Shown here: positions 23,471 to 33,621 of the stretch, piece after piece
Layout of the letters: each line of letters opens with the position of its first letter
Numbering within the stretch: position 1 is the first letter of the stretch
Assembly: GCA_963706425.1 (NCBI GenBank)
Contig: CAVPMN010000003.1
Coordinates: 221,375-285,374 of the forward strand
Direction: 5' to 3'
Source: CAVPMN01 sp963706425
GTDB lineage: Bacteria > Actinomycetota > Acidimicrobiia > Acidimicrobiales > Acidimicrobilacustridaceae
DNA length: 64,000 bases
Notes under the pieces: model-generated
The model's input: the letters and a program-made list of their open reading frames with translations, nothing else
Told to the model about the DNA's origin: nothing
Database searches by the model: none
Position numbers and translations under genes: made by a program

Positions 23471-24526
23471 ATGACCGATATCCAGGCGCTGCTGGGCGAC
23501 GAGGCCGAGCAGCTTCTCAGCTACGAGTGCAAGGGCATCTCGAAAGACGATCTCACCCTGCCCGGGCCCGACATCGTCGATCGGGTCTACAAGGACAGCG
23601 ATCGGTCGCCCCAGGTCCTGCGCAACCTGCAGGCGCTCTTCTCTCACGGCCGTCTCGCGGGCACCGGCCACGTCTCGATCCTGCCGGTCGATCAGGGCAT
23701 CGAGCACTCGGCGGCGGCGTCGTTCGCGCCCAATCCCAAGTACTTCGACCCGAAGAACATCGTCGAGCTGGCCATCGAGGGCGGCTGCAACGCCGTGGCC
23801 ACCACCTTCGGGGTCCTCGGTCTGTGCTCACGGCAGTACGCCCACAAGATCCCGTTCATCGCCAAGCTCAACCACAACGAGCTGCTCACCTATCCGAACG
23901 AGTTCGACCAGATCATGTTCGGCTCGGTCGACGAGGCCTACGACCTGGGCGCTGCGGGCGTGGGTGCCACCATCTACTTCGGTTCGCCCGAGTCGCACCG
24001 CCAGATCATCGAGGTCAGCGAGGCCTTCCATCAGGCCCACGAGCTCGGCATGTTCACGGTCCTCTGGTGCTATCTGCGCAACAACGCGTTCAAGGTCGAC
24101 GGCGTCGACTACCACGACTCGGCCGACCTCACCGGCCAGGCCAACCACCTCGGTGTCACCATCGAAGCCGACATCATCAAGCAGAAGCTGCCCACCAAGA
24201 ACGGCGGCTACAACGCCCTGCCCGGTTTCGGCAAGACCAGCAAGCTGGTCTACGGCGATCTGGTCGCCGAGCACCCCATCGACTACGCCCGCTGGCAGGT
24301 CGCCAACTGCTACATGGGTCGAATCGGCCTCATCAACAGCGGCGGCGAGTCGAAAGGAGCTAGTGACCTCGCCGACGCGGTTCGCACCGCAGTCATCAAC
24401 AAGCGTGCCGGTGGCACCGGGCTCATCAGCGGCCGCAAGGCCTTCCAGCGGCCGATGGCCGAGGGTGTCGAGCTGCTCAATGCCATCCAGGACGTCTATC
24501 GCGACGAGTCGATCACCGTGGCGTGA
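23471..24526 (+). CDS. fbaB: Fructose-bisphosphate aldolase, class I (DhnA/FbaB type)
   Basis: 351 residues, TIM barrel. Cleaves fructose 1,6-bisphosphate through a lysine Schiff base. SILPVDQGIEHSAAASFAPNP near residue 75, FIAKLNHNELLTYP, VGATIYFGSPES and NALPGFGKTSKLVYGDL are typical of the archaeal/bacterial class I group. GAGGAGAG lies before ATG 23471. A plausible promoter is TTCCGT (23392) - 18 bases - TACGCT (23416). It stands alone between the ssb-like gene and korAB. Closely related members can act as other class I aldolases, but the length and motifs favour FBP aldolase. Confidence 0.9.
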   Translation: MTDIQALLGDEAEQLLSYECKGISKDDLTLPGPDIVDRVYKDSDRSPQVLRNLQALFSHGRLAGTGHVSILPVDQGIEHSAAASFAPNPKYFDPKNIVELAIEGGCNAVATTFGVLGLCSRQYAHKIPFIAKLNHNELLTYPNEFDQIMFGSVDEAYDLGAAGVGATIYFGSPESHRQIIEVSEAFHQAHELGMFTVLWCYLRNNAFKVDGVDYHDSADLTGQANHLGVTIEADIIKQKLPTKNGGYNALPGFGKTSKLVYGDLVAEHPIDYARWQVANCYMGRIGLINSGGESKGASDLADAVRTAVINKRAGGTGLISGRKAFQRPMAEGVELLNAIQDVYRDESITVA

Positions 24527-24711
24527 GCCCGGCTCGACGGGTGACGGCGAGGTCGAAAGGTCCCGCCATCACCGTCGCCGGGACAGCCCGTGGCGGGCGC
24601 TGACCGTGCACCGCGGCGCGCGAGCACAGCGGTACAGTTGGCGACGCCTTTCTGATTCGCCGTCAGGACGACGACGTCGGGGAACAACACCCAGGGAACA
24701 AAGGGGTTCTC

Positions 24712-26584
<1,873 letters not shown>

Positions 26585-26588
<4 letters not shown>

Positions 26589-27601
26589 CCGACGTCGCCC
26601 CGCCCACCACCCGCAAGGACTGGTCGAGCGACCAAGAGGTGCGTTGGTGCCCCGGTTGCGGTGACTACTCGATCCTCACCGCCGTGCAGCTGCTCATGCC
26701 CGAGCTGAACGTGCGCCGGGAGAACACCGTGTTCGTGTCCGGCATCGGCTGCGCGGCGCGCTTCCCGTACTACATGAACACCTACGGGATGCACAGCATC
26801 CACGGGCGGGCACCGGCCATCGCCACCGGCTTGGCCATGGCCCGACCCGATCTCGACGTCTGGGTGGTCGGAGGCGACGGCGACATGCTGTCGATCGGTG
26901 GCAACCACCTCATCCACGCGCTGCGCCGCAACGTCAACCTGCGCATCCTGATGTTCAACAACCAGATCTACGGCCTCACGAAGGGCCAGTACTCACCGAC
27001 CAGCGAGGTCGGCAAGATCACCAAGTCGACGCCGTTCGGCTCGCTCGACACACCGTTCAACCCGATCAGCGTCGCGCTGGGCGCCGAGGCCACCTTCGTG
27101 GCCCGCACCCACGACATGGACCGGGCCCACATGACCGACACCTTCCGCCGGGCCCACGAGCACAAGGGCGCCGCGTTCGTCGAGATCTACCAGAACTGCA
27201 ACGTCTTCAACGACGGCGCCTTCGAGACCATCACCGCCAAGGCCAACCGCGGCGACATGCTCATCCCGCTCGAGCACGGCCAGCCCATCCGGTTCGGCAA
27301 CGAGCGGGAGAAGGGCGTGATGCTCGGCTCGGACGGCAAGCTGCACCTGGTCGACGTGGCCGACGTGGGCGAAGATCGCATCCTCGTGCACGACGAGGTC
27401 AACGACCGCGGCCTCGGCTTCATGTTGTCGCGGCTGTCGCGCAGCCCACACGAGCCCACGCCGATCGGCGTGTTCCGTGCGGTCGAGCATCCCGAGTACG
27501 TCGAGGAGAGCGAGCGCCAGCTGCTCGCCGCGCAGGCCCAGAAGGGGCCTGGCGATCTCGAGGCTCTGCTGCACTCCGGTGCCACCTGGGTCGTCGACTG
27601 A
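26585..27601 (+). CDS. korB: 2-oxoacid:ferredoxin oxidoreductase beta subunit
   Basis: 338 residues; binds thiamine diphosphate and an Fe-S cluster. WCPGCGDYSIL carries cluster cysteines and VSGIGCAARFPYY another; GDGDMLSIGGNHLIHALRRN with MFNNQIYGLTKGQ is the ThDP/Mg motif. Coupled to korA by a four-base overlap. Together they form the low-potential alternative to the 2-oxoglutarate dehydrogenase complex, common in actinobacteria. A large palindrome follows 23 bases after the stop. Confidence 0.95.
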
Positions 27602-27623
27602 CCGTCCTCGTCCATCCCTCACC

Positions 27624-27674
27624 CGAAATCGGTGTGTGAAACCACCGTCACGGTTGTTTCACGCACCGATTTCG
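27624..27674. repeat. 51-base near-perfect palindrome between convergent genes
   Basis: Two 24-base arms (starting CGAAATCGGTG and ending CACCGATTTCG) flank the loop TCA with only one mismatch and one G-T pair. It lies between korB (+) and the DUF1015 gene (-), so it could serve as a two-way terminator, but neither side has a T run. An alternative is a REP-like palindromic element. An outer CCCTCAC/GTGAGGG pair (27616, 27684) brackets it. Confidence 0.8.
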
Positions 27675-27702
27675 GCGTGGTGCGTGAGGGCCAGGGCGGG
27701 CG

Positions 27703-28896
27703 TCACTCGTCGAGCAGGCGGAACACCATGCCGGTGCGGGGCTTCGGATAGAAGAACGTCGTCTTCGGGGGCATGCGCTCGCCCCCGTGGGCGATGTCGA
27801 CGATCTGGCCGACGGTCACCGGGCGGAGCAGGACGCCCGCGTCGGCGGTGCCCTTCTCGACCTGGGTGACCACGTGGTCGACGCCGTGCTGGAACACCAG
27901 CCGGTGGGGTGGGAGGCCGGCCAGCGCGGCGTCGAGCCGGCTGGTGTCGAGATCACGAGTGGCCGCCAGCGCTTCGTTGTCCGGGTGCAGCAGCCGCGCC
28001 CGACCGGGCTCGACCAGCACGAGGGCGCCCTCGTCACGCATGCGGGTGCCGACGGTCGCATCGGGGTCGACCTCGGCGCCGACGTGGAAGAAGGGCTCGA
28101 GGGCGTCGGCGAGTGCCAGGTCGGCAGGTAGGTCACCGAGCAGGCGGTGGATCGGCCCGACCGACAGCTCGTCGTCGACCAGCTCGACCATCCAGCACAG
28201 CGTTGAGTCGTGGCCTCCGGGCGCTGACTGCTCGGCCTGGTAGGTCAAGGCGGTCTCGTAGCGATGATGACCGTCGGCGACCACCACCGGCTGGGACTCG
28301 ATGGCCGCGCTGATCGCGGTGATGCGGGCGGGATCGTCGATGACCCAGAGCCGATGGCGGACGCCGTCGTCGGTGAAGTCGGCGACAGCCGCGTGCTCGC
28401 AGTCGAGCAGGGCCGTGAGCCCCGCCGCCGGCGAGAGACCCCAGATGGGGGAGAGGTTGGCCGCCGTGGCCCGCTGCAAGTCGAGCCGGTCGCTCTTGGC
28501 CTTCGGGGTGGTGTACTCGTGGGGCAGGGTGGGCTGGACCCCGTCGGGCCGCTCGCCGGGCCGGGTGAGCTGGAGCGCACCGAGCACGCCGGTGGTGTGG
28601 CGATCGGCGCCGGTCTCGTCGACGAAGTCGATGCGGTACACGTAGAAGACCCGCGTGGCCTCCCGCAGCAGGGTGCCGTCGTGCTGCCACTGCGCGAACG
28701 CAGCTGCGGCCCGATCGTAGGGATCGGCGTGGCCGTCGTCGGGCAGGTCGATGCGCACCACGTTGGCGGGATGCCGGGCGATCAGCGCGGCCCGCTCGTC
28801 GGCGTCGATCACGTCGTAGGGCGGTGCGGTGACCGCCGCCGGGTCGACCCGCGTCGGGTCGTAGCGGACTCCGCGAAAAGGCTCGAAGTGAGGCAC
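27703..28896 (-). CDS. DUF1015 family protein
   Basis: 397 residues, full length for the family. The start FEPFRGVRYDPTRVDPAAVTAPPYDVIDADER and the core PVVVADGHHRYETALTYQ are diagnostic. The DGHHRYE stretch looks like a metal or phosphate site. No experimentally firm function is known to me for bacterial members; a kinase-like role has been discussed. It begins with GTG 28896 and ends FFYPKPRTGMVFRLLDE. It is divergent from the HAD phosphatase (74-base gap) and convergent with korB. Confidence 0.88.
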   Translation of the reverse strand: MPHFEPFRGVRYDPTRVDPAAVTAPPYDVIDADERAALIARHPANVVRIDLPDDGHADPYDRAAAAFAQWQHDGTLLREATRVFYVYRIDFVDETGADRHTTGVLGALQLTRPGERPDGVQPTLPHEYTTPKAKSDRLDLQRATAANLSPIWGLSPAAGLTALLDCEHAAVADFTDDGVRHRLWVIDDPARITAISAAIESQPVVVADGHHRYETALTYQAEQSAPGGHDSTLCWMVELVDDELSVGPIHRLLGDLPADLALADALEPFFHVGAEVDPDATVGTRMRDEGALVLVEPGRARLLHPDNEALAATRDLDTSRLDAALAGLPPHRLVFQHGVDHVVTQVEKGTADAGVLLRPVTVGQIVDIAHGGERMPPKTTFFYPKPRTGMVFRLLDE

Positions 28897-28970
28897 GACC
28901 TCTGTCTACCAGCCCACCGGCGAGGCAGTGACGGCCCGAGCGGATCGGGGCCGGCGCCGGCCGTGCCACC

Positions 28971-29741
28971 ATGTCGGCCGTGCCCTGGGTGCTCGATCTC
29001 GACGGCGTGGTGTGGCTCGGCGATCAGCCTCTGGCGGGCGCGGCCGAGGCGGTCTCCCGCCTGCGCGCCGCGGGCGAGCCGGTGCTGTTCGTCACCAACA
29101 ACTCCTACGCCCGGGTGGCTGACGTCGAAGCGAAGCTGGCCCGGCACGGCATCGCGGCGGTGGGCGACGTGCTGACCTCGGCCCTGGCGGCGGGCGCGCT
29201 GCTGCAGCCCGAGGAGCGTGTCCTGGTGGTGGGCGGGCCGGGCGTGGTGGAGTCGGTCGAGCGTCGGGGCTGTCGCATCGTCGAGAGCGGCCCCGCCGAC
29301 GTGGTGGTGGTGGGCTACAACCCGGCCTTCGACTACGCCCTGATGACTGCAGCGTCGACGGCGGTGCGTGACGGCGCCCGTCTGGTGGCCACCAACGATG
29401 ACGCCACCTATCCCACGCCGCTCGGTCCCATCCCGGGGGGCGGCGCCATCCTGGCGTCGATCGAGCGGGCCACCGGCCTGGCTGCGCACGTGGCCGGCAA
29501 ACCCCACGAGCCCATGGCCGAGGCCGTGCGCGCCCGATTGGGTGCAGACGGCGTGGTCGTGGGCGATCGACCTGATACCGACGGCCGTTTCGCGATCACC
29601 CTCGGCTATCGATTCGGGCTGGTGTTGAGCGGCGTGACCACGACCGCGGACCTGCCGGTGGTGCCCGCCGCCGATTTGATGGCTGCCGACCTGGCCACCC
29701 TCGTCGCCGAGGTAGTGGGCGGGGCGCCGGCCGCCGGTTGA
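28971..29741 (+). CDS. HAD-superfamily class IIA phosphatase (NagD/PGP-like)
   Basis: 256 residues. Motif I VLDLDGVVWLGD (nucleophile and acid Asp), motif II VLFVTNNSYAR, motif III Lys in GKPHEPM, motif IV VGDRPDTD. The class IIA cap with PADVVVVGYNPAFDYALM lies between. Relatives dephosphorylate phosphoglycolate, glycerol 3-phosphate or nucleotides. It occupies the place of M. tuberculosis Rv1692, a glycerol 3-phosphate phosphatase, ahead of tlyA-nadK-recN, which suggests a similar role but does not prove it. Confidence 0.87.
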   Translation: MSAVPWVLDLDGVVWLGDQPLAGAAEAVSRLRAAGEPVLFVTNNSYARVADVEAKLARHGIAAVGDVLTSALAAGALLQPEERVLVVGGPGVVESVERRGCRIVESGPADVVVVGYNPAFDYALMTAASTAVRDGARLVATNDDATYPTPLGPIPGGGAILASIERATGLAAHVAGKPHEPMAEAVRARLGADGVVVGDRPDTDGRFAITLGYRFGLVLSGVTTTADLPVVPAADLMAADLATLVAEVVGGAPAAG

Positions 29742-29745
29742 GGCG

Positions 29746-29774
29746 TTGCCCCGGGTGGGTGACCGACCTACGCT
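29746..29774 (+). promoter_or_regulatory. Leaderless promoter of the phasin-like gene
   Basis: TTGCCC (29746-29751), 17-base spacer, TACGCT (29769-29774), then 6 bases to ATG 29781. Spacing of all elements is ideal and no ribosome site is present, so translation should start at the transcript 5' end. Confidence 0.65.
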
Positions 29775-29780
29775 TCGGCC

Positions 29781-30182
29781 ATGGCGCAGAATCCGATGAA
29801 GAGCGCGATCGATGCCAGCAAGGACGTCGCCCAGCAGGCTCAGGATCGCCTCGAGGCGCTCGTGAAAGAGCTGTCGCGAACGACCGAGGAGCAGTCGGCT
29901 CAGATGCAGCAGGCCGTGCAGGACCTGCGCCAGCGCAGCCGCGAGAACAGCGAGCGGGTGGCCGACCTCGTCGACCGGCGGATCAAGAGCCAACTCTCGG
30001 CGCTCGGCATCGCCACCAAGTCCGACATCAAGCGCCTCGAGAAGAAGATCGACACGTTGCAGCGCGCCGCGGCCAAGAAGGCAGCGGCCAAGACCACCGC
30101 GAAGAAGGCGGCGGCCAAGAAGACCACCGCCAAGAAGGCCACCGCGAAGAAGGCGGCGGCCGAGCCGGCCCCGCCCGCCTGA
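29781..30182 (+). CDS. Small coiled-coil protein with Ala/Lys-rich tail (phasin-like)
   Basis: 133 residues. Residues 1-95 are amphipathic helix with heptads (SKDVAQQAQDRLEALVKELSR, AVQDLRQRSRENSERVADLV, KSDIKRLEKKIDTLQ), like PhaF/PhaI-type phasins. Residues 96-133 repeat AAKK/TAKK units, like the histone H1-like tails of PhaF and some nucleoid proteins. It may bind DNA or granules; no PHA synthase gene is nearby, so a nucleoid or scaffold role is as likely. It sits between the HAD gene and tlyA. Confidence 0.75.
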   Translation: MAQNPMKSAIDASKDVAQQAQDRLEALVKELSRTTEEQSAQMQQAVQDLRQRSRENSERVADLVDRRIKSQLSALGIATKSDIKRLEKKIDTLQRAAAKKAAAKTTAKKAAAKKTTAKKATAKKAAAEPAPPA

Positions 30183-30207
30183 GCGGCCCCCGAACGCGGA
30201 GCGCACC

Positions 30208-31053
30208 ACGGCCACCCGGCGACGCCTCGACGTCGAGCTCGTGCGGCGGGGACTGGTGCCGAGCCGCGAGCGGGCACAGGTCGAGATCGAGTCGGGTCGC
30301 GTCTTGGTGCAGGGCGCCCCGGCGGCGAAGGCCGCCCGACTGGTCGACGCCGGTGAAGCCATTCGGCTGGTGGGGCCACCGGCGCGTTTCGTGAGCCGCG
30401 GGGGCGAGAAGCTCGACGCGGCCCTCGACCGCTTCGGGATCGATGTGGCCGGTCGCCGAGTGCTCGACGCCGGCGCGTCGACCGGTGGGTTCACCGACTG
30501 CGTGCTCCAGCGGGGTGCGGCGCAGGTGGTCGCCCTCGATGTCGGCTATGGCCAGCTCCACGAGCGGCTGGTCGACGACCCGCGGGTGACGAACCTCGAG
30601 CGCACCAACCTGCGCCACGCGGACCTCGACGCGCTCGGAGGAGCCTGCGATCTGGTCGTGGCGGACCTGTCGTTCATCTCGTTGCGCACGGTCGCCGATC
30701 AGCTGCTGGCGGCCTGCCGCCCGGGCGGCGACCTCGTCGTGCTGGTGAAACCTCAGTTCGAGGCCGGCCGCCAGGAAGCCTCGAAGGGGCGAGGCATCAT
30801 CACCGACCCGGTGGTGTGGCGCCGGGTGCTCGCCGAGGCGATTGCCGCGTTCGTCGACCGGGGAGCGATCATCATGGGCGCCATGGCGTCGCCTCTGCGG
30901 GGATCGGACGGAAACGTCGAGTTCCTGGTGCACGTGGTCCGGCCCGGCGCGGAGCTGGACGCGGCGGGTCCGTCGGGTTCCACGGTGGACGTCGACATCG
31001 ACGCCGTCGTGGCCGAGGCGACGGCGAACGCCGAGCAGGCTGGGGGGCGCTGA
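30208..31053 (+). CDS. tlyA: TlyA-family 2'-O-ribose rRNA methyltransferase
   Basis: About 281 residues. N-terminal S4 RNA-binding domain (RRRLDVELVRRGLVPSRERAQVEIESGRVLV) followed by an FtsJ-like SAM fold (FVSRGGEKLDAAL, RVLDAGASTGGFTDCVLQRGA, VVALDVGYGQL, DLVVADLSFISLR, LVKPQFEAGR). In mycobacteria TlyA methylates 16S C1409 and 23S C1920 and gives capreomycin sensitivity. The start is odd: the first usual start codon, GTG 30241, would cut into the S4 domain. An ACG at 30208 with GGAG 6 bases upstream restores it, so either a rare ACG start or a base error is inferred. Confidence 0.9.
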   Translation, partial: TATRRRLDVELVRRGLVPSRERAQVEIESGRVLVQGAPAAKAARLVDAGEAIRLVGPPARFVSRGGEKLDAALDRFGIDVAGRRVLDAGASTGGFTDCVLQRGAAQVVALDVGYGQLHERLVDDPRVTNLERTNLRHADLDALGGACDLVVADLSFISLRTVADQLLAACRPGGDLVVLVKPQFEAGRQEASKGRGIITDPVVWRRVLAEAIAAFVDRGAIIMGAMASPLRGSDGNVEFLVHVVRPGAELDAAGPSGSTVDVDIDAVVAEATANAEQAGGR

Positions 31054-31914
31054 ATGGCGGCCATCGCCTTCGTGGTGCACCACGATCGTCCGGAGGCCGC
31101 CGAGCTGGCGCGCGACACCGCCACCTGGCTTGCCGACGAGGGTCACGAGGTGCGCCTCACCGACGAGGATGCGGTGATGGCCGGGCTCGACGACCTCGGG
31201 CGGGGGGCCGCCGACTTCGTCGATGGCCTCGACGTGGCCGTGAGCCTCGGTGGCGACGGCACCATGTTGCGCACGGTGGCCCTGGTGGCCACCGCCGAGG
31301 TGCCCGTCATCGGCATCAACTTCGGGCAGCTCGGCTATCTCACCGAGGTGGAGCCCTCAGGCCTGCGCAAGGCGCTCGAGCGGTTCCTCGCCGGGGACTT
31401 CGCCATCGAGGAGCGCATGCTCATGGCGGTGACGATCGACGCTCCGTCGGGCGCGGTCACTGCCTCTGAGGCGGTGGCCCTCAACGAGGCCGTGCTCGAG
31501 AAGACCCCGAGCGGCCACACCGTGCGGCTCGATGTGGCCATCGACGGCCGCACGTTCACGCCCTATGCCACCGATGGGTTGATCGTCGCCACCCCGACGG
31601 GCTCGACGGCGTACGCGCTGAGTGCGCGAGGGCCGATCGTCGAACCGACCCACCGAGCCGTGCTGCTCACACCGGTGTCGCCCCACATGCTGTTCGACCG
31701 CACGCTGGTGCTCGAACCGCACTCCACGGTGTCGATCACCGTCGAGGGCCATCGCCCGGCCACGCTCGCGGTCGACGGTCGCATCCTCGGTGAGCTACAG
31801 GTCGGTGACGGCATCAGCTGCACCGCGTCGGAGCACCGGGCCCGATTGGTGATCTTCGGTCCTCGCGACTTCCACGGGATCCTGAAGGCGAAGTTCAAGC
31901 TCGGAGACCGATGA
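31054..31914 (+). CDS. nadK: NAD kinase
   Basis: 286 residues. Makes NADP from NAD. VSLGGDGTMLRTVAL holds the catalytic GGDGT, INFGQLGYLTEVEP and TDGLIVATPTGSTAYALSARGPIV the NAD-binding parts, with LNEAVLEKTPSGH between. ATG 31054 directly abuts the tlyA stop. Order tlyA-nadK-recN matches M. tuberculosis Rv1694-Rv1696. Confidence 0.96.
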   Translation: MAAIAFVVHHDRPEAAELARDTATWLADEGHEVRLTDEDAVMAGLDDLGRGAADFVDGLDVAVSLGGDGTMLRTVALVATAEVPVIGINFGQLGYLTEVEPSGLRKALERFLAGDFAIEERMLMAVTIDAPSGAVTASEAVALNEAVLEKTPSGHTVRLDVAIDGRTFTPYATDGLIVATPTGSTAYALSARGPIVEPTHRAVLLTPVSPHMLFDRTLVLEPHSTVSITVEGHRPATLAVDGRILGELQVGDGISCTASEHRARLVIFGPRDFHGILKAKFKLGDR

Positions 31915-31915
31915 C

Positions 31916-33541
31916 ATGCTGGCCGAGCTGGCGGTCCGCGACCTGGGGGTGATCGCCGAGGGTGCGCTGGTGCTGGGGCCGCGGCTCACAGCGCTCACCG
32001 GTGAGACCGGCGCCGGCAAGACGATGGTGGTCGAGGCCATCGACCTGCTCATGGGCGGACGGGCCGACGGCTCGGTGGTGCGAGCGGGAGCCACCGAGGC
32101 CGTCGTGGAGGGCAGGTTCACCCTGGGCGACTCCCGCCCGGACGGCTCGGTGCCGACCGATGACGGCCTCGACGAGATCGTGCTGCGACGGGTCGTGCCC
32201 AGGGAGGGTCGGTCGCGGGCCTACGTGAACGGACGCCTGGCGACCGTGTCGGAGCTGGCCGAGTGGGGACGGCGACTGGTCGACCTCCACGGTCAGCACG
32301 CCCACCAGTCTCTGCTCGCCGCGGCCGTGCAGCGGGCCGCCATCGACCAGTTCGGCGGCATCGACCTCGAACCGCTCGCCGCGGCCCGCAAGGAGTTGGC
32401 CGTGGTCGAGGAGCGCCTGACCGGCCTCGGTGGCGACGAGCGCGAGCGAGCCCGAGAGATCGACCTGCTGCGGTTCCAGGTCGACGAGATCGACCGAGCG
32501 GCCCTGAACGACGTGGACGAGGACGCACACCTCGAGGCCGAGGCGGCGCTGCTGTCGGGTGCGCAGGCCCACCGTGACGCCGCGGCGACCGCCGTCGCCG
32601 CGCTCACCACCGACGGAGGCGCCGGCGAGGCGGTCAGCACCGCCATCGGTGCCCTCGAGCATCGGGCTCCGTTCGCCGAGATCGAGGGTCGGCTGCGGTC
32701 GGTGGCCGCCGAGCTGGCCGACGTGGGCGCCGAGCTGCGGGCCGCCGGCGACGCCATCGTCGACGATCCGGGACGGCTCGACCAGATTCGTGAACGTCGC
32801 AAGCTCTTGCATGATCTGCGTCGCAAGTACGGCGAGTCGCTCGCCGACGTGGTGGCCTATCGCCGGGAGATGGCTGACCGGCTCGAGGAGCTCGAGGGTC
32901 GCGATGCCACCGCGGCCGAGCTCGACACCCGGCGGGTGACCCTTCAGGCCGAGGTGGCAGCCGCGGAGCAGGTGGTCGGTGCGGCCCGCCGCTCGGTCGC
33001 GCCTGAACTGGCTGCGGCGGTACAGGCCAACTTGGTGCAGCTCGGTCTCGACAAGGCGCGCATCGAGATCGAGGTCGAGGGTGCGGCCGGCGAGCACGTC
33101 GCGTTCCTCTTCACCGCCAACCCGGGATCGCCGGCCCTTCCGCTGGCCAAGGTGGCATCGGGCGGCGAGCTCGCCAGGGCGATGCTCGCCCTGCGTCTCG
33201 TGCTCTCCCAGGCGCCCGACACCCTGGTGTTCGACGAGGTCGACGCCGGCATCGGGGGCACCGCGGCCTCTGCGGTGGGACGGGCGCTGGCCGAGCTCGG
33301 TGCTGACCATCAGGTGCTGGTGGTGACCCATCTGGCCCAGGTGGCTGCCTGCGCCGACCAACACGTGGTGGTCACCAAGCAGGTGCGGGCGGGCCAGACC
33401 TTCACCTCGATCGGCGCGGTCGAGGGCGAAGATCGGGTGGTCGAGGTGGCCCGGATGCTGTCGGGCTCGCCCGATTCGGGCAGCGCCCGGGAGCACGCCG
33501 GCGAGCTCCTGACGGCCGCGGAACGGGAACGCACGGACTGA
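31916..33541 (+). CDS. recN: DNA repair protein RecN
   Basis: 541 residues, SMC-like ATPase acting early at double-strand breaks. Walker A TALTGETGAGKTMVVEAIDLL, RAYVNGRLATVSELAEWGRRLVDLHGQHAHQSL, central coiled coil (RRKYGESLADVVAYRREMADRLEELEGRD), signature VASGGELARAMLALRLVL and Walker B PDTLVFDEVDAGIGG. ATG 31916 begins two bases after the nadK stop codon region. Regulation by LexA is usual in the family, but I see no clear SOS box because the gene lies inside an operon. Confidence 0.95.
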   Translation: MLAELAVRDLGVIAEGALVLGPRLTALTGETGAGKTMVVEAIDLLMGGRADGSVVRAGATEAVVEGRFTLGDSRPDGSVPTDDGLDEIVLRRVVPREGRSRAYVNGRLATVSELAEWGRRLVDLHGQHAHQSLLAAAVQRAAIDQFGGIDLEPLAAARKELAVVEERLTGLGGDERERAREIDLLRFQVDEIDRAALNDVDEDAHLEAEAALLSGAQAHRDAAATAVAALTTDGGAGEAVSTAIGALEHRAPFAEIEGRLRSVAAELADVGAELRAAGDAIVDDPGRLDQIRERRKLLHDLRRKYGESLADVVAYRREMADRLEELEGRDATAAELDTRRVTLQAEVAAAEQVVGAARRSVAPELAAAVQANLVQLGLDKARIEIEVEGAAGEHVAFLFTANPGSPALPLAKVASGGELARAMLALRLVLSQAPDTLVFDEVDAGIGGTAASAVGRALAELGADHQVLVVTHLAQVAACADQHVVVTKQVRAGQTFTSIGAVEGEDRVVEVARMLSGSPDSGSAREHAGELLTAAERERTD

Positions 33542-33621
33542 CCGCGCGATGCACCGAGGTGCTCGGTGGCCGCGCTACGGTGAGCTTCCGTCGTGGTATC
33601 GGCGGCCGAGGAGGACAGCAG

